A stretch of 64,000 nt of DNA from Pseudomonas benzenivorans (GCF_900100495.1 NZ_FNCT01000003.1:416295-480294); one strand, 5' to 3'; positions 50,229-62,730 are shown, numbered from the stretch's first letter. Notes: generated from the sequence alone by a model not told the origin. Numbers and translations are program-made.

Positions 50229-53200
50229 TTAAGCAGGGGAGGTCAGGCGCTCGAACAGCGCTTCCAGGGTGGTGAATCGTTGTTCCGGGCGCTCCATCGG
50301 CACCTGGAATTTGAACAGGGTGGCGCCTTCGAACTTGTAGCGGGCAGGCGCGCTCTGGATCAGCTTGATCAGGGTCAGCGGGTCGACGCAGGTATCGGCG
50401 GCGAACTCGACCCGGCCGCCTTGCGGGCCGGCGTCGACTTTCGTGATGCCCAGGCTCTCCGCCTGGAGCTTCAGCAGGGTCAGGCGCAGCAGATTCTTGG
50501 CTTGTTCTGGCAGCAGGCCGAAGCGGTCGATCATCTCCACCTGCAGCTCCTTCAGGCCGTCTTCGTCGGTGGCCGAGGCGATGCGCTTGTAGAGGATCAG
50601 GCGGGCGTGCACGTCCGGCAGGTAGTCCTCGGGAATCAGCGCCGGAACCCGCAGGTTGATCTCCGGGCCGCCGCCCAGGGGTTGCTCGAGGTTGGGCTGT
50701 TCGCCCTTGCGGATGGCCTTGACCGCACGCTCGAGCATTTCCATGTAGAGGGTGAAGCCGACCGCCTGGATCTGCCCGCTCTGACCGTCGCCAAGCAGTT
50801 CGCCGGCGCCGCGGATCTCCAGGTCGTGGGTGGCCAGGAGGAAGCCGGCACCGAGGTCCTGGGCGCCGGCGATGGCTTCCAGACGTTTCTGCGCGTCGTC
50901 GGTCATCTGCTTGCGCGGCGGGGTCAGCAGGTAGGCGTAAGCCTGGTGGTGGCTGCGGCCGACCCGCCCGCGCAGTTGGTGCAGCTGGGCCAGGCCGAAC
51001 TTGTCGGCGCGCTCGATGATGATGGTGTTGGCGCTGGGCACGTCGATGCCGGTCTCGATGATGGTCGAGGCGATCAGCACGTTGAAGCGCTTGTGGTAGA
51101 AGTCGCCCATCACCTGTTCCAGCTCGCGCTCGCGCATCTGTCCGTGGCCGATGCCGATGCGCGCCTCGGGCACCAGTTCGGCCAGGTCGGCGGCGCACTT
51201 CTCGATGGTCTTCACGTCGTTGTGCAGGTAGTAGACCTGACCGCCGCGCAGCAGCTCGCGCAGCAGGGCTTCCTTGATGGTCGGGTTGTTCTGCTCCATG
51301 ACGAAGGTGCGTACCGACAGGCGGCGCGCCGGCGGGGTGGCGATGATCGACAGGTCGCGCATGCCGGATACGGCCATGTTCAGGGTGCGCGGGATCGGCG
51401 TAGCGGTCAGGGTGAGGATGTCCACCTCGCTGCGCAGCGCCTTGAGCTGTTCCTTCTGGCGCACGCCGAAGCGGTGCTCCTCGTCGATGATCACCAGGCC
51501 CAGGTTGGCGAACTTGACGTCGTCCTGCAGCAGCTTGTGGGTGCCGATGACGATGTCGACCTTGCCCTCGGCCAGCTGCTGTATGGCTTCGCCGACTTCC
51601 TTGGCGCTCTTGAAGCGGCTCATCACCTCGACCTTCACCGGCCAGTCGGCGAAGCGGTCGCGGAAGCTGTTGTAGTGCTGCTGGGCGAGTAGGGTGGTGG
51701 GCACCAGCACGGCGACCTGGCGTCCGCTGTGCACCGCGATGAAGGCGGCGCGCATGGCCACCTCGGTCTTGCCGAAGCCGACGTCGCCGCAGACCAGGCG
51801 ATCCATCGGTTTGCCGGCGAGCATGTCGTCGCGCACCGCGTCGATGGCGGCCTGCTGATCCGGGGTTTCCTCGAAGGGGAAGCCGGCGCTGAAGGTGACG
51901 TAATCGAGCTGCGGGTCGGCGAACGCATAGCCTTCGCGGGCAGCGCGGCGGGCATAGATGTCGAGCAGTTCGGCGGCGACGTCGCGGACCTGCTCGGCGG
52001 CCTTGCGCTTGGCTTTCTGCCAGGTTTCCGAGCCGAGGCGGTGCAGCGGGGCGAGGGCGTCGTCGCTGCCGGTGTAGCGGGCGATCAGGTGCAGGCTGGC
52101 CACCGGCACGTACAGCTTGGCCTCCTCGGCGTACTGCAGGGCGAGGAATTCGGCGGCCTGGCCGTCGATCTCCAGGGTGACCAGGCCCTGGTAGCGGCCG
52201 ACGCCGTGGTCGATGTGCACCACCGGCGCGCCTTCGCGCAGCTCGGTGAGGTTCTTGATCACGTTGTCGCCGGCGTCGCGGCTCTTCTCGCGGCGCCGCC
52301 GCTGCATCACTCGTTGGCCGAACAGCGGGCTTTCGGCGATCAGCGCCAGGTCGTCGAGCAGCAGACCGTCATCCAGTGGGGCGATGCAGATGCCCAGGCG
52401 TTCCCGGCTGGCGGAAAACTCCGTCCAGCCCTCGACTTCCTTGGGCTTGAGCTTGAGGCGGGCGAGCAGTTCCAGCAGCACTTCGCGGCGGCCGGCGGAT
52501 TCGGCGCAGAACAGCACGCGGCCTGGATAGTCTTCGATAAAGCGGCGCAGGGCGGCCAGCGGCTCGCTGGCCTTGGCCTGGATCGCCAGGTCGGGCAGCG
52601 GCTGGGCATCGAAGCGCTGGCGACCGACGCCGGGCTCGATGTCGTCCTGGCTGACCACCACGCGTGGCCAGTCTTTCAGACGGGCGAAGCAGTCCTCGAC
52701 CGGCAGGAAGATGTCGCTCGGCGGCAGCAGCGGGCGCTCGGGGTCGACCCGGCGCTCCTCATAGCGGTTGCGCGCATCGCTCCAGAAGTGTTCGGCGGCC
52801 TTCTCCACGCCCGGCAGGGAGAACACCTGGGTGTCCTGCGGCAAGTAGTCGAACAGCGTCGCGGTCTGTTCGAAGAACAGCGGCAGGTAGTACTCGATGC
52901 CGGCCGGGGTGATGCCGCTGGACAGATCCTGATAGATCGGGCAACGGCGAAAGTCGACGTCGAAGCGCTCGCGGAAACGTCCGCGAAAGTCCGTGACCGC
53001 CTTCTTCTCCAGGGGGAACTCGCGGGCCGGCAACAGCTTGATCGAGGACACCTTGTCGATCGAGCGCTGGGTTTCCGGGTCGAAGGTGCGCAGGGTCTCG
53101 ATCTCGTCGTCGAACAGGTCGATGCGAAACGGCTGCTCGCTGCCCATCGGGAACAGGTCGATCAAGGCGCCACGCACGGCGAACTCGCCATGCTCGTACA

Positions 53201-53681
53201 CCGTGTCGACGCAGCGGTAGCCGGCTGCCTCCAGGCGTATGCGCATCTGGCTGACGTCGAGCGTCTGGCCAGCCTCCAGCACCAGGCTGCTGCCGAGCAG
53301 GAAGCGCGTCGGCGCCAGGCGGTGTAGGGCGGTGGTGATCGGCACTACCAAAATGCCATGCTTGAGCTCCGGCAGACGGTAAAGTGCGGCGATGCGCTGG
53401 GAAATGATGTCCTGGTGCGGCGAAAACAGATCGTAGGGCAGGGTTTCCCAGTCCGGGAAATGCAGCACCGGCAGGGTCGGGGCGAAGAAACTCAACTCCT
53501 GCTCCAGGCGCTCGGCGCTCTGGCTGTCGGCGGTCAGCAGCAGGGTGAAGCGCTTGGCGGCGCTGGCGGCTTCGGCAATCGCCAGGCTCAGCGCGGCGCC
53601 GGGCAGGTTGCCCCAGTGTTGTTTTCCGGAGCTCGCTGTCAGGGACGGCAGGCGCAGTACGGACACGGTCGGTGCAGGCAC
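50229..53681 (-). CDS. mfd: Transcription-repair coupling factor Mfd
   Basis: 1150 residues, full length. N-terminal UvrB-like D1-D2, a CarD-like RNA polymerase interaction domain with APVVHIDHGVGRYQGLVTLE, then the translocase with Walker A CGDVGFGKTEVAMRAAF and motif II IIDEEHRFGVRQKEQLKALR, TRG motif region, and a C-terminal D7. It frees stalled RNA polymerase and recruits UvrA. Divergent from gap by 151 bases. Confidence 0.98.
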   Translation of the reverse strand: MPAPTVSVLRLPSLTASSGKQHWGNLPGAALSLAIAEAASAAKRFTLLLTADSQSAERLEQELSFFAPTLPVLHFPDWETLPYDLFSPHQDIISQRIAALYRLPELKHGILVVPITTALHRLAPTRFLLGSSLVLEAGQTLDVSQMRIRLEAAGYRCVDTVYEHGEFAVRGALIDLFPMGSEQPFRIDLFDDEIETLRTFDPETQRSIDKVSSIKLLPAREFPLEKKAVTDFRGRFRERFDVDFRRCPIYQDLSSGITPAGIEYYLPLFFEQTATLFDYLPQDTQVFSLPGVEKAAEHFWSDARNRYEERRVDPERPLLPPSDIFLPVEDCFARLKDWPRVVVSQDDIEPGVGRQRFDAQPLPDLAIQAKASEPLAALRRFIEDYPGRVLFCAESAGRREVLLELLARLKLKPKEVEGWTEFSASRERLGICIAPLDDGLLLDDLALIAESPLFGQRVMQRRRREKSRDAGDNVIKNLTELREGAPVVHIDHGVGRYQGLVTLEIDGQAAEFLALQYAEEAKLYVPVASLHLIARYTGSDDALAPLHRLGSETWQKAKRKAAEQVRDVAAELLDIYARRAAREGYAFADPQLDYVTFSAGFPFEETPDQQAAIDAVRDDMLAGKPMDRLVCGDVGFGKTEVAMRAAFIAVHSGRQVAVLVPTTLLAQQHYNSFRDRFADWPVKVEVMSRFKSAKEVGEAIQQLAEGKVDIVIGTHKLLQDDVKFANLGLVIIDEEHRFGVRQKEQLKALRSEVDILTLTATPIPRTLNMAVSGMRDLSIIATPPARRLSVRTFVMEQNNPTIKEALLRELLRGGQVYYLHNDVKTIEKCAADLAELVPEARIGIGHGQMRERELEQVMGDFYHKRFNVLIASTIIETGIDVPSANTIIIERADKFGLAQLHQLRGRVGRSHHQAYAYLLTPPRKQMTDDAQKRLEAIAGAQDLGAGFLLATHDLEIRGAGELLGDGQSGQIQAVGFTLYMEMLERAVKAIRKGEQPNLEQPLGGGPEINLRVPALIPEDYLPDVHARLILYKRIASATDEDGLKELQVEMIDRFGLLPEQAKNLLRLTLLKLQAESLGITKVDAGPQGGRVEFAADTCVDPLTLIKLIQSAPARYKFEGATLFKFQVPMERPEQRFTTLEALFERLTSPA

Positions 53682-53761
53682 GGGTGGCTCACGATCATGG
53701 TACGGGGGCGGCGATTGTAACTATCCGGGCTAATTGCTGTCAGTGTTTCGTCCGCTACAGA

Positions 53762-53790
53762 TTGCCGCCAATTGCGTGCGCCGTCATAAT
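53762..53790 (+). promoter_or_regulatory. Candidate gap promoter
   Basis: TTGCCG (53762-53767) and CATAAT (53785-53790) with the ideal 17-base spacing, 42 bases before the GTG start. Confidence 0.55.
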
Positions 53791-53832
53791 GTAGCCCCTT
53801 TTTTCAGCCCCTACATGTGGAAGGTACTGCCC

Positions 53833-55281
53833 GTGACTCAGAAGCCCGACCAGTGTCTTGGTGAGTGGATCGATCGAGAAGCCCTTGCGGAAGCGATGAT
53901 TCCGATGATTGGCCAGCTCTACCGCAACAACAACGTGGTCACCTCGATCTACGGTCGTAGCCTGATCAACCGTTCGGTCATTCAGATCCTCAAAGCCCAC
54001 CGCTATGCACGTCACCGTCTGGACGGCGATGCCGAGTTGTCGGTGCACGAAACGTTCCCGATTCTCAAGACCATGAGCGAGCTCAAGCTGGGCGCCGCCT
54101 CCGTCGACCTGGGCCGTTTGGTGGCGAAATTCAACCGGGAGGCCAATGGCCGCAACATCGAGCAGTTCGTGCGTGACGAACTGGCGTCGGTGGCCGGTCA
54201 GCAGAACGTCGTGGCGCGCAAGGGCACCGACGTGGTGCTCTACGGTTTCGGTCGTATCGGCCGCCTGTTGGCGCGCATCCTGATCGAGAAGACCGGTGGC
54301 GGCGACGGCCTGCGCCTACGCGCCATCGTCGTGCGCAAGGGCGCCGAGAACGATCTGGTCAAGCGTGCCAGCCTGCTGCGCCGCGACTCGGTGCACGGCC
54401 CGTTCGACGGCACCATCATCGTCGATGAGGCCAACAACACCCTGACCGCCAACGGTAACCTGATCCAGGTGATCTATGCCAAGTCGCCGGCCGAGGTGGA
54501 TTACACCCAGTACGGCATCAGCAATGCCTTGCTGGTGGACAACACCGGTGCTTGGCGTGACGCCGAAGGCCTGGGGCAGCACCTGAAGTGCCCAGGCATC
54601 GAGCGCGTGGTGCTGACTGCGCCGGGCAAGGGTGAGTTGAAGAACATCGTGCATGGCATCAACCATGGCGATATCACCTCCGACGACAAGATCATTTCCG
54701 CGGCGTCCTGCACCACCAACGCCATCGTGCCGGTGCTCAAGGCGGTGAATGACAAGTACGGCATCATCAACGGTCACGTCGAGACCGTGCACTCCTACAC
54801 CAACGACCAGAACCTGATCGACAACTTCCACAAGGGCAGTCGTCGTGGTCGCAGCGCCGCGCTGAACATGGTGATCACCGAGACCGGTGCCGCCACCGCA
54901 GCCGCCAAGGCACTGCCGGTGCTGAAAGGCAAGCTGACCGGCAATGCCATCCGTGTGCCGACGCCGAACGTGTCCATGGCGATCCTCAACCTGAACCTGG
55001 AAAAGGCCACCAGTCGTGAGGAAATCAACGAGTATCTGCGCTACATGGCGCTGCACTCGGACCTGCACAAGCAGATCGATTTCGTCAATTCCCAGGAAGT
55101 GGTCTCCACCGACTTCGTCGGTTCGCGCCATGCCGGTGTGGTGGATGCCGAGGCGACCATCGCCAATGACAATCGCGTCGTGCTGTACGTGTGGTACGAC
55201 AACGAGTTCGGTTACAGCTGCCAGGTGGTTCGCGTGATGGAAGAGATGGCTGGGGTCAACCCGCCGGCCTTTCCGCGCTAA
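53833..55281 (+). CDS. Glyceraldehyde-3-phosphate dehydrogenase, long form with N-terminal extension
   Basis: 482 residues from GTG 53833 (GGAAGG eight bases upstream). About 130 residues at the N-terminus are not part of the standard GAPDH. Then Rossmann GFGRIGRLLARIL (138-143 for GFGRIG), catalytic C293 in SAASCTTNAIVPVLKAV, and the SRRGRSAALNMVI sugar-binding region. Pseudomonads have a second, shorter Gap; this long form is associated with NADP use and gluconeogenesis. ATG 53815 is an alternative start, but without a ribosome-binding site. Confidence 0.92.
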   Translation: MTQKPDQCLGEWIDREALAEAMIPMIGQLYRNNNVVTSIYGRSLINRSVIQILKAHRYARHRLDGDAELSVHETFPILKTMSELKLGAASVDLGRLVAKFNREANGRNIEQFVRDELASVAGQQNVVARKGTDVVLYGFGRIGRLLARILIEKTGGGDGLRLRAIVVRKGAENDLVKRASLLRRDSVHGPFDGTIIVDEANNTLTANGNLIQVIYAKSPAEVDYTQYGISNALLVDNTGAWRDAEGLGQHLKCPGIERVVLTAPGKGELKNIVHGINHGDITSDDKIISAASCTTNAIVPVLKAVNDKYGIINGHVETVHSYTNDQNLIDNFHKGSRRGRSAALNMVITETGAATAAAKALPVLKGKLTGNAIRVPTPNVSMAILNLNLEKATSREEINEYLRYMALHSDLHKQIDFVNSQEVVSTDFVGSRHAGVVDAEATIANDNRVVLYVWYDNEFGYSCQVVRVMEEMAGVNPPAFPR

Positions 55282-55295
55282 GCGCTAGCCAGGCA

Positions 55296-55328
55296 AAAAA
55301 ACGGGAGCTTCGGCTCCCGTTTTTTATT
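55296..55328 (+). terminator. gap intrinsic terminator
   Basis: AAAAAACGGGAGC-TTCG-GCTCCCGTTTTTT, classic UUCG-capped terminator 14 bases after the gap stop. Confidence 0.95.
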
Positions 55329-55460
55329 GCCTGGATTTTGTCCGGGGCGCCGGCGCAGTCGGCCTCGGGTTACTGGCCGCATTTCACCAGTGCAATGTTT
55401 CGAGTCAAGTTTGGACTGTTGCTCCCTGTTGCAGAAGGCCTAAAAAAACAAGCGCTTGGG

Positions 55461-55489
55461 TGGTCAGGCAGGGGGGGCGTCTCTATAAT
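55461..55489 (+). promoter_or_regulatory. Candidate nqr operon promoter
   Basis: -10 TATAAT (55484-55489) with weak -35 TGGTCA (55461-55466), 17 bases apart, 133 bases before nqrA. The 340-base gap 55282-55621 otherwise holds the gap terminator and a run of seven G before the -10. The long leader before nqrA shows no known riboswitch pattern. Confidence 0.55.
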
Positions 55490-55588
55490 CAAGCGGATTT
55501 TTTACCCGCGCTCGGCATCGTCAGCCACACCGATACTGCATCGGCGTGGATGCGGCTATTAAGGTTACCGGTGTCGCCCGTATTCTAA

Positions 55589-56959
<1,371 letters not shown>

Positions 56960-56961
56960 TC

Positions 56962-58173
56962 ATGGGTATTCGCGCATTCCTCGACAAGATCGAGCACAAC
57001 TTCGAGAAGGGCGGCCGGTACGAGAAGTGGTATGCCTTGTACGAAGCCGTCGACACCTTCTTCTACCGTCCTGGCAGCGTGACCAAAACCACTGCCCACG
57101 TGCGTGACGGCATCGACCTCAAACGCATGATGATCACCGTCTGGTTGTGCACCTTCCCGGCGATGTTCTTCGGCATGTGGAACACCGGTTACCAGGCCAA
57201 CCTGATTTTTGCCGGCAACCCGGAGCTGCTGTCGGCCCAGGAAGGCTGGCGGTTTGCCCTGATCGGTTCGCTGGCAGGCTTCGACCCGAACAGCCTGTGG
57301 GATAACTTCATCCAGGGCGCTGCCTGGTTCCTGCCGGTCTACGCGGTGACCTTCATCGTCGGCGGCTTCTGGGAAGTGCTGTTCGCCTCGATCCGCAAGC
57401 ATGAAGTCAACGAAGGCTTCTTCGTCACCTCGGTACTGTTCGCCCTGATCCTGCCGCCGAGCATCCCGCTGTGGCAGGTGGCTCTGGGCATCAGTTTCGG
57501 CGTGGTGATCGGCAAGGAAGTGTTCGGCGGCACCGGCAAGAACTTCCTCAACCCGGCGCTGACCGGTCGGGCTTTCCTGTTCTTCGCCTACCCGGCGCAG
57601 ATGTCCGGCGACGCGGTATGGACGGTGGTCGATGGTTTCTCTGGCGCAACCTCGTTGGGCCTGGCTGCGGCCGGTGGCATCGACAACGTGATCGGCCATG
57701 GCATCAGCTGGATGGATGCCTTTGTCGGCACCATGCACGGCTCCCTCGGCGAGACCAGCACCCTGGCCATCATGATCGGCGGCCTGGTTCTGCTGATCAC
57801 CAAGATCGCTGCCTGGCGCATCGTCGCCGGCACCATGCTCGGCATGATCGGCCTCTCCCTGCTGTTCAATGCCATCGGCTCGAGCAGCAACCCGATGTTC
57901 GCCATGCCCTGGCATTGGCACCTGGTGGTCGGCGGCTTCGCCTTCGGCATGTTCTTCATGGCTACCGACCCGGTATCGGCGTCGATGACCAATACCGGCA
58001 AGTGGATTTTTGGTGCCTTGATCGGCGTGATGGTGGTGTTGATCCGCGTGGTCAACCCGGCCTTCCCGGAAGGCATGATGCTGGCGATTCTGTTCGCCAA
58101 CCTGTTCGCACCGCTGATCGACCACTTCGTCGTTCAAGCCAATATCAAGCGGAGGCTGGCACGCAATGTCTAG
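56962..58173 (+). CDS. nqrB: NqrB, membrane subunit with covalent FMN
   Basis: 403 residues from ATG 56962, two bases after the nqrA stop. About ten membrane helices. FMN threonine T230 in [13 protein letters not shown] (SGAT motif) is flavinylated by ApbE (gene at 61478). It holds riboflavin and a quinone site and helps move Na+. The 8-base overlap with nqrC suggests coupling. Confidence 0.97.
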   Translation: MGIRAFLDKIEHNFEKGGRYEKWYALYEAVDTFFYRPGSVTKTTAHVRDGIDLKRMMITVWLCTFPAMFFGMWNTGYQANLIFAGNPELLSAQEGWRFALIGSLAGFDPNSLWDNFIQGAAWFLPVYAVTFIVGGFWEVLFASIRKHEVNEGFFVTSVLFALILPPSIPLWQVALGISFGVVIGKEVFGGTGKNFLNPALTGRAFLFFAYPAQMSGDAVWTVVDGFSGATSLGLAAAGGIDNVIGHGISWMDAFVGTMHGSLGETSTLAIMIGGLVLLITKIAAWRIVAGTMLGMIGLSLLFNAIGSSSNPMFAMPWHWHLVVGGFAFGMFFMATDPVSASMTNTGKWIFGALIGVMVVLIRVVNPAFPEGMMLAILFANLFAPLIDHFVVQANIKRRLARNV

Positions 58174-58954
58174 TCAAAAAGAATCCACCGTTCGCACCTT
58201 GATGGTGGCCTTGTTGGTCTGCCTGGTGTGCTCGGTATTCGTTGCCGGCGCCGCCGTGGCGCTCAAGCCAACCCAGGTGGATAACCGCCTGCTGGATAAG
58301 CAGCGCAGCATCCTGGCGATTGCTGGGTTGGGCGATCCGGGGATGTCCAGCTCTCAGGTCAAGGAGATGTTCAAGGGCACCGTCAGCGCCAAGCTGGTCG
58401 ATCTGCAAACGGGCAAGTTCTCCGATGCGCGGGACCCGCTGACCTTCGATCCGCTGAAAGCCTCGAAGGATCCGAAGCTTTCCAGCGTTTTGCCGGGTGC
58501 TGAGGATATTGCCTCGATCAAGCGCATGGAGCGCTACAGCACCGTTTATGTGGTGGAGAAGAACGGCGAGCTCGACACCTTGATCATGCCGGTGCGCGGT
58601 TATGGCCTGTGGTCCACGCTGTACGGTTTCATCGCAGTCAAGGGCGATCTGAACACCGTGGTTGGCATGGGCTTCTACCAGCATGCCGAGACCCCCGGTC
58701 TCGGTGGCGAGGTCGATAATCCGAAGTGGAAGGGCCAGTGGCCGGGCAAGACCCTGTTCGATGAGGACGGCAAGCTGGCCGTGCAGATCGTCAAGGGCGG
58801 CATCGATGCGCAGAGCCCGCAGGCCGTGCATCAGGTCGATGGCCTGGCCGGTGCGACCCTGACCAGCAAGGGTGTGGACAATCTACTGAACTTCTGGCTC
58901 GGCGAGAACGGCTTCGGTCCGTTTATCGCTAACCTGCGCGCGGGGGAGGCTTGA
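58166..58954 (+). CDS. nqrC: NqrC, FMN-binding subunit
   Basis: 262 residues. One N-terminal membrane helix (about 11-33), then a periplasmic FMN_bind domain. Flavinylated T231 in [14 protein letters not shown], again an SGAT-like motif. Passes electrons between NqrF/D/E and NqrB. Confidence 0.97.
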   Translation: MSSQKESTVRTLMVALLVCLVCSVFVAGAAVALKPTQVDNRLLDKQRSILAIAGLGDPGMSSSQVKEMFKGTVSAKLVDLQTGKFSDARDPLTFDPLKASKDPKLSSVLPGAEDIASIKRMERYSTVYVVEKNGELDTLIMPVRGYGLWSTLYGFIAVKGDLNTVVGMGFYQHAETPGLGGEVDNPKWKGQWPGKTLFDEDGKLAVQIVKGGIDAQSPQAVHQVDGLAGATLTSKGVDNLLNFWLGENGFGPFIANLRAGEA

Positions 58955-58956
58955 TC

Positions 58957-59625
58957 ATGTCGCAGCCGACTATTAAAGAAGTACTGATTAATCCGATCTT
59001 CAACAACAACCCGATCGGCCTGCAGATCCTGGGTATTTGCTCCGCCCTGGCGGTCACCTCGAACCTGAAGACCGCTCTGGTGATGTCGATCGCCCTGACC
59101 CTGGTGACCGCGTTCTCCAACCTGTTCATCTCGATGGTCCGTAGCCAGATCCCCAGCTCGATCCGCATGATCGTGCAGATGGTGATCATCGCCTCGCTGG
59201 TGATCGTGGTCGATCAGGTGCTCAAGGCCTATGCCTTCAGCCTGTCCAAGCAGCTGTCGGTATTCGTCGGCCTGATCATCACCAACTGCATCGTGATGGG
59301 CCGCGCAGAGGCCTTCGCCATGCAGAACCCGCCGGTGCTGTCGTTCTTCGATGGTATCGGCAACGGCCTGGGCTACAGCGCCATGCTGATCGTGCTGGGT
59401 ATCGTTCGCGAACTGTTCGGTGCCGGCAAGCTGATGGGCTTCGAAATCATCCCGGTGATCAACGACGGTGGCTGGTACCAGCCTAACGGCCTGCTGCTGC
59501 TGCCGCCGTCGGCGTTCTTCCTGATCGGGCTGTTCATCTGGGCGCTGCGCAGTTGGAAGAAGGACCAGGTCGAGCAACCGAGCTTCAAGATCGCCCCGCA
59601 AGTCTCGAACAAGGAGGCTTACTAA
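58957..59625 (+). CDS. nqrD: NqrD, membrane subunit
   Basis: 222 residues, six helices. Cysteines C28 ([15 protein letters not shown]) and C111 ([15 protein letters not shown]) are the positions that share a [2Fe-2S] cluster with NqrE. RnfE/NqrD family. Starts two bases after nqrC ends. Confidence 0.97.
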   Translation: MSQPTIKEVLINPIFNNNPIGLQILGICSALAVTSNLKTALVMSIALTLVTAFSNLFISMVRSQIPSSIRMIVQMVIIASLVIVVDQVLKAYAFSLSKQLSVFVGLIITNCIVMGRAEAFAMQNPPVLSFFDGIGNGLGYSAMLIVLGIVRELFGAGKLMGFEIIPVINDGGWYQPNGLLLLPPSAFFLIGLFIWALRSWKKDQVEQPSFKIAPQVSNKEAY

Positions 59626-60233
59626 TGGAGCATTACATCAGCCTGCTGGTCAGGGCGGTGTTCGTCGAGAACATGGCGCTGGCCTTCTTCCTCGGCATGT
59701 GCACCTTCATCGCCATCTCGAAGAAAGTCGAGACGGCGATTGGCCTGGGTATCGCGGTCACCGTGGTACAGGTGATTACCGTCCCGGCTAACAACCTGCT
59801 GTATACCTATCTGCTGAAAGACGGTGCGCTGGCCTGGGCCGGACTGCCGGAAGTCGACCTGAGCTTCCTCGGTCTGCTCAGCTATATCGGGGTGATCGCG
59901 GCGATCGTGCAGATCCTCGAGATGCTTCTGGATAAGTACGTGCCTGCGCTGTACAACGCCCTCGGCGTGTTCCTGCCGCTGATCACGGTGAACTGCGCGA
60001 TCATGGCCGGTTCGCTGTTCATGGTGGAACGCGACTACAACCTGGCGGAAAGTACCGTGTACGGTTTCGGTTCCGGTTTGTCCTGGGCGCTGGCGATTGC
60101 CGCCTTGGCGGGCATCCGCGAGAAGCTCAAGTACAGCGACGTTCCGGCTGGCCTGCAGGGTTTGGGCATCACCTTTATCACCATCGGTCTGATGTCCTTG
60201 GGCTTCATGTCCTTTTCCGGCGTGCAGTTGTAA
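59625..60233 (+). CDS. nqrE: NqrE, membrane subunit
   Basis: 202 residues, six helices. Cysteines C26 ([16 protein letters not shown]) and about C124 ([15 protein letters not shown]) pair with those of NqrD. ATG 59625 overlaps the TAA of nqrD by one base. Confidence 0.97.
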   Translation: MEHYISLLVRAVFVENMALAFFLGMCTFIAISKKVETAIGLGIAVTVVQVITVPANNLLYTYLLKDGALAWAGLPEVDLSFLGLLSYIGVIAAIVQILEMLLDKYVPALYNALGVFLPLITVNCAIMAGSLFMVERDYNLAESTVYGFGSGLSWALAIAALAGIREKLKYSDVPAGLQGLGITFITIGLMSLGFMSFSGVQL

Positions 60234-60248
60234 GGAAGGGATGAATAG

Positions 60249-61475
60249 ATGATCAATAACGAGATTTTCATCGCGATCGGCATGTTCACCGCCATTGTTC
60301 TGGCGTTGGTGCTGATCATCCTGATGGCGCGCGCCAAGCTGGTTTCCAGCGGCGATGTGAGCATCGAAATCAACGGCGAAAGAACCATCGTGGTGCCGGC
60401 TGGCGGCAAGCTGCTGCAAACCTTGGCCGCCAATAACATCTTCCTGTCGTCCGCCTGCGGCGGTGGTGGCACCTGCGCCCAGTGCCGCTGCGTGGTGGAA
60501 AGCGGGGGCGGCGAAATGCTGCCGACCGAAGAAGCCGCATTCACCCGCCGCGAAGCCAAGGCTGGCTGGCGCCTGTCCTGCCAGACGCCGGTCAAGCAGG
60601 ACATGAAGATCGAAGTGCCGGAAGAAGTGTTCGGCGTGAAGAAGTGGGAGTGCACGGTCGAATCCAACCCGAACGTGGCCACCTTCATCAAGGAGCTGAC
60701 GCTGAAGCTGCCGGAAGGCGAGAACGTCGACTTCCGCGCCGGCGGCTACGTGCAGCTGGAGTGCCCGCCGCACGAGGTGCATTACAAGGACTTCGACATC
60801 CAGGAGGAATACCGCGGCGACTGGGACAAGTTCAACCAGTGGAAGTACGTGTCCAAGGTTGAAGAAACCACCATCCGCGCCTACTCCATGGCCAACTACC
60901 CGGAAGAACGTGGCCTGGTGAAGTTCAATATCCGCATCGCCTCGCCGCCACCGGGCAAGGACGATCTGCCACCGGGCAAGATGTCCTCTTATGTGTTCAG
61001 CCTCAAGCCCGGCGACAAGATCACCGTATACGGCCCGTTCGGCGAGTTCTTCGCCAAGGACACCGATGCCGAGATGGTCTTCATCGGCGGTGGTGCCGGC
61101 ATGGCGCCGATGCGCTCGCATATCTTCGACCAGCTCAAGCGCCTGAAGTCCAAGCGCAAGATCAGCTTCTGGTACGGCGCGCGCTCCATGCGCGAGGCTT
61201 TCTACGTGGAAGAGTACGACCAGCTGCAGGCGGAAAACCCGAACTTCCAGTGGCACCTGGCGCTGTCCGATCCGCTGCCCGAGGACAACTGGACGGGCAT
61301 GAAGGGCTTCATCCACAACGTGCTGTTCGAGAACTACCTGAAGGGCCATCCGGCGCCGGAAGACTGCGAGTTCTACATGTGCGGCCCACCCATGATGAAT
61401 GCCGCGGTGATCAAGATGCTGGTCGACCTGGGTGTGGAGGAGGACAACATCCTGCTCGACGACTTCGGCGGCTAA
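60249..61475 (+). CDS. nqrF: NqrF, NADH-oxidising subunit
   Basis: 408 residues. One membrane helix, a ferredoxin-type [2Fe-2S] domain with C70, C76, C79 and C111 ([20 protein letters not shown]), then FAD domain ([20 protein letters not shown]) and NAD domain ending [14 protein letters not shown]. Electron entry point. AAGGAAGG lies eight bases before the ATG. Confidence 0.98.
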   Translation: MINNEIFIAIGMFTAIVLALVLIILMARAKLVSSGDVSIEINGERTIVVPAGGKLLQTLAANNIFLSSACGGGGTCAQCRCVVESGGGEMLPTEEAAFTRREAKAGWRLSCQTPVKQDMKIEVPEEVFGVKKWECTVESNPNVATFIKELTLKLPEGENVDFRAGGYVQLECPPHEVHYKDFDIQEEYRGDWDKFNQWKYVSKVEETTIRAYSMANYPEERGLVKFNIRIASPPPGKDDLPPGKMSSYVFSLKPGDKITVYGPFGEFFAKDTDAEMVFIGGGAGMAPMRSHIFDQLKRLKSKRKISFWYGARSMREAFYVEEYDQLQAENPNFQWHLALSDPLPEDNWTGMKGFIHNVLFENYLKGHPAPEDCEFYMCGPPMMNAAVIKMLVDLGVEEDNILLDDFGG

Positions 61476-61477
61476 GC

Positions 61478-62503
61478 ATGAAGCCTGTGGTACTCCAGCC
61501 CGTTATCGCTGTCGCCTTGGCGGCAGCCCTGGCGGGCTGCTGGTTTTCCGAGCGGGTCGAAGAGTTCGGCGGCCCGACCATGGGCAGCAGCTATTCGGTC
61601 AAGTACCTGCGCAGCGCAAGCGCGCCCAGCCCCGAACGGCTGAAAGTCGAGACCGAGACGATCCTCGCCGAGGTCGATGAGCAGGTATCCACCTACCGCG
61701 CTGACTCGGTCATCTCCACCTTCAATCGAGCGCCGGCGGGCAGCTGCATGCCGGTGCCCGAGGGGATGCTCGAGCTGGTGCGTGCCGGCGAAGCGCTGGC
61801 GCAGGAAAGCGACGGGGCGTTCGACCTGACCCTCGAACCCTTGCTTAACCTCTGGGGCTTCGGTCCGCAGGCGCGCACGGAGCAGGTGCCGACCGCCGAG
61901 CAGTTGGCCGAGGCGCGCCGGCGCACCGGCCATCGGTATCTGCGCATCGACGGGCAGCGCTTGTGCAAGGACGTCGATCTGCAACTGGATCTCAACAGCA
62001 TCGCCGCCGGCTATACGGTCGACAGGATCGTTGCGCGGCTGCGCGAGTTGGGCGTCGACAGCTACCTGGTGGAGGTCACCGGTGAGCTCAAGGCGGCGGG
62101 CAAGAAACCCGATGGCCAGCCTTGGCGGATCGCCATCGAGGCGCCGCGGGACGATCAGCGGGTCGCGCAGCGGGTTCTGCAGTTGGATGGCTACGGTATT
62201 TCGACCTCGGGCGACTACCGCAACTACTTCGAAGAAAACGGCATTCGTTACTCGCATACCCTCGACCCGCAAACCGGCGCGCCAATCCGCCATAAGCTGG
62301 CCGCGGTGACCGTGGCCGATCCATCGACCCTGCGCGCCGATGGTTTGTCTACCGTATTGATGGTGCTGGGGCCTGAGCGCGGCTTGGCGTACGCTGAACG
62401 AGCCGGCATCGCGGCGTTCTTCGTGACCCGTGAGGGCGAGGGCTTCGTCACACAGGCTAGCGCGGCTTTCGAGCAGCTGTTCGCTGCAGGAGAAGAGCAA
62501 TGA
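61478..62503 (+). CDS. apbE: ApbE, FAD:protein FMN transferase
   Basis: 341 residues. Lipobox LAGC with Cys at 21. TMGSSYSVKYLRSA, NSIAAGYTVDRIV and YSHTLDPQTGAPI are conserved. Attaches FMN to the threonines of NqrB and NqrC. Two bases after nqrF; overlaps nqrM by four bases (ATGA). Confidence 0.96.
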   Translation: MKPVVLQPVIAVALAAALAGCWFSERVEEFGGPTMGSSYSVKYLRSASAPSPERLKVETETILAEVDEQVSTYRADSVISTFNRAPAGSCMPVPEGMLELVRAGEALAQESDGAFDLTLEPLLNLWGFGPQARTEQVPTAEQLAEARRRTGHRYLRIDGQRLCKDVDLQLDLNSIAAGYTVDRIVARLRELGVDSYLVEVTGELKAAGKKPDGQPWRIAIEAPRDDQRVAQRVLQLDGYGISTSGDYRNYFEENGIRYSHTLDPQTGAPIRHKLAAVTVADPSTLRADGLSTVLMVLGPERGLAYAERAGIAAFFVTREGEGFVTQASAAFEQLFAAGEEQ

Positions 62504-62730
62504 CGTGGTTAATCGTATTTCTCACCATGCTGTTGGTGGTGGCGTTGATGGCGATCGGGGTGATCATGGGGCGCAAACCGATTGCCGGTTCCTGTGGCGG
62601 CATCGCCAACCTGGGCATTGAAAAGGAGTGTTCGATCTGCGGCGGCAGTCGCGAGAAGTGCGAAGAGGTCAATCGCGCGCCCGAAGCATCAACCCCCGAC
62701 GCGCTGGCCTACGACGCGACCAAGCGCTAA
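62500..62730 (+). CDS. nqrM: NqrM, Na+-NQR maturation factor
   Basis: 76 residues. Single membrane helix (about 3-24) then four conserved cysteines C32, C44, C47 and C54 (SCGG, ECSICGGSREKC), probably delivering Fe to the NqrD-NqrE cluster. DUF539 family. Last gene of the operon. Confidence 0.95.
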   Translation: MTWLIVFLTMLLVVALMAIGVIMGRKPIAGSCGGIANLGIEKECSICGGSREKCEEVNRAPEASTPDALAYDATKR

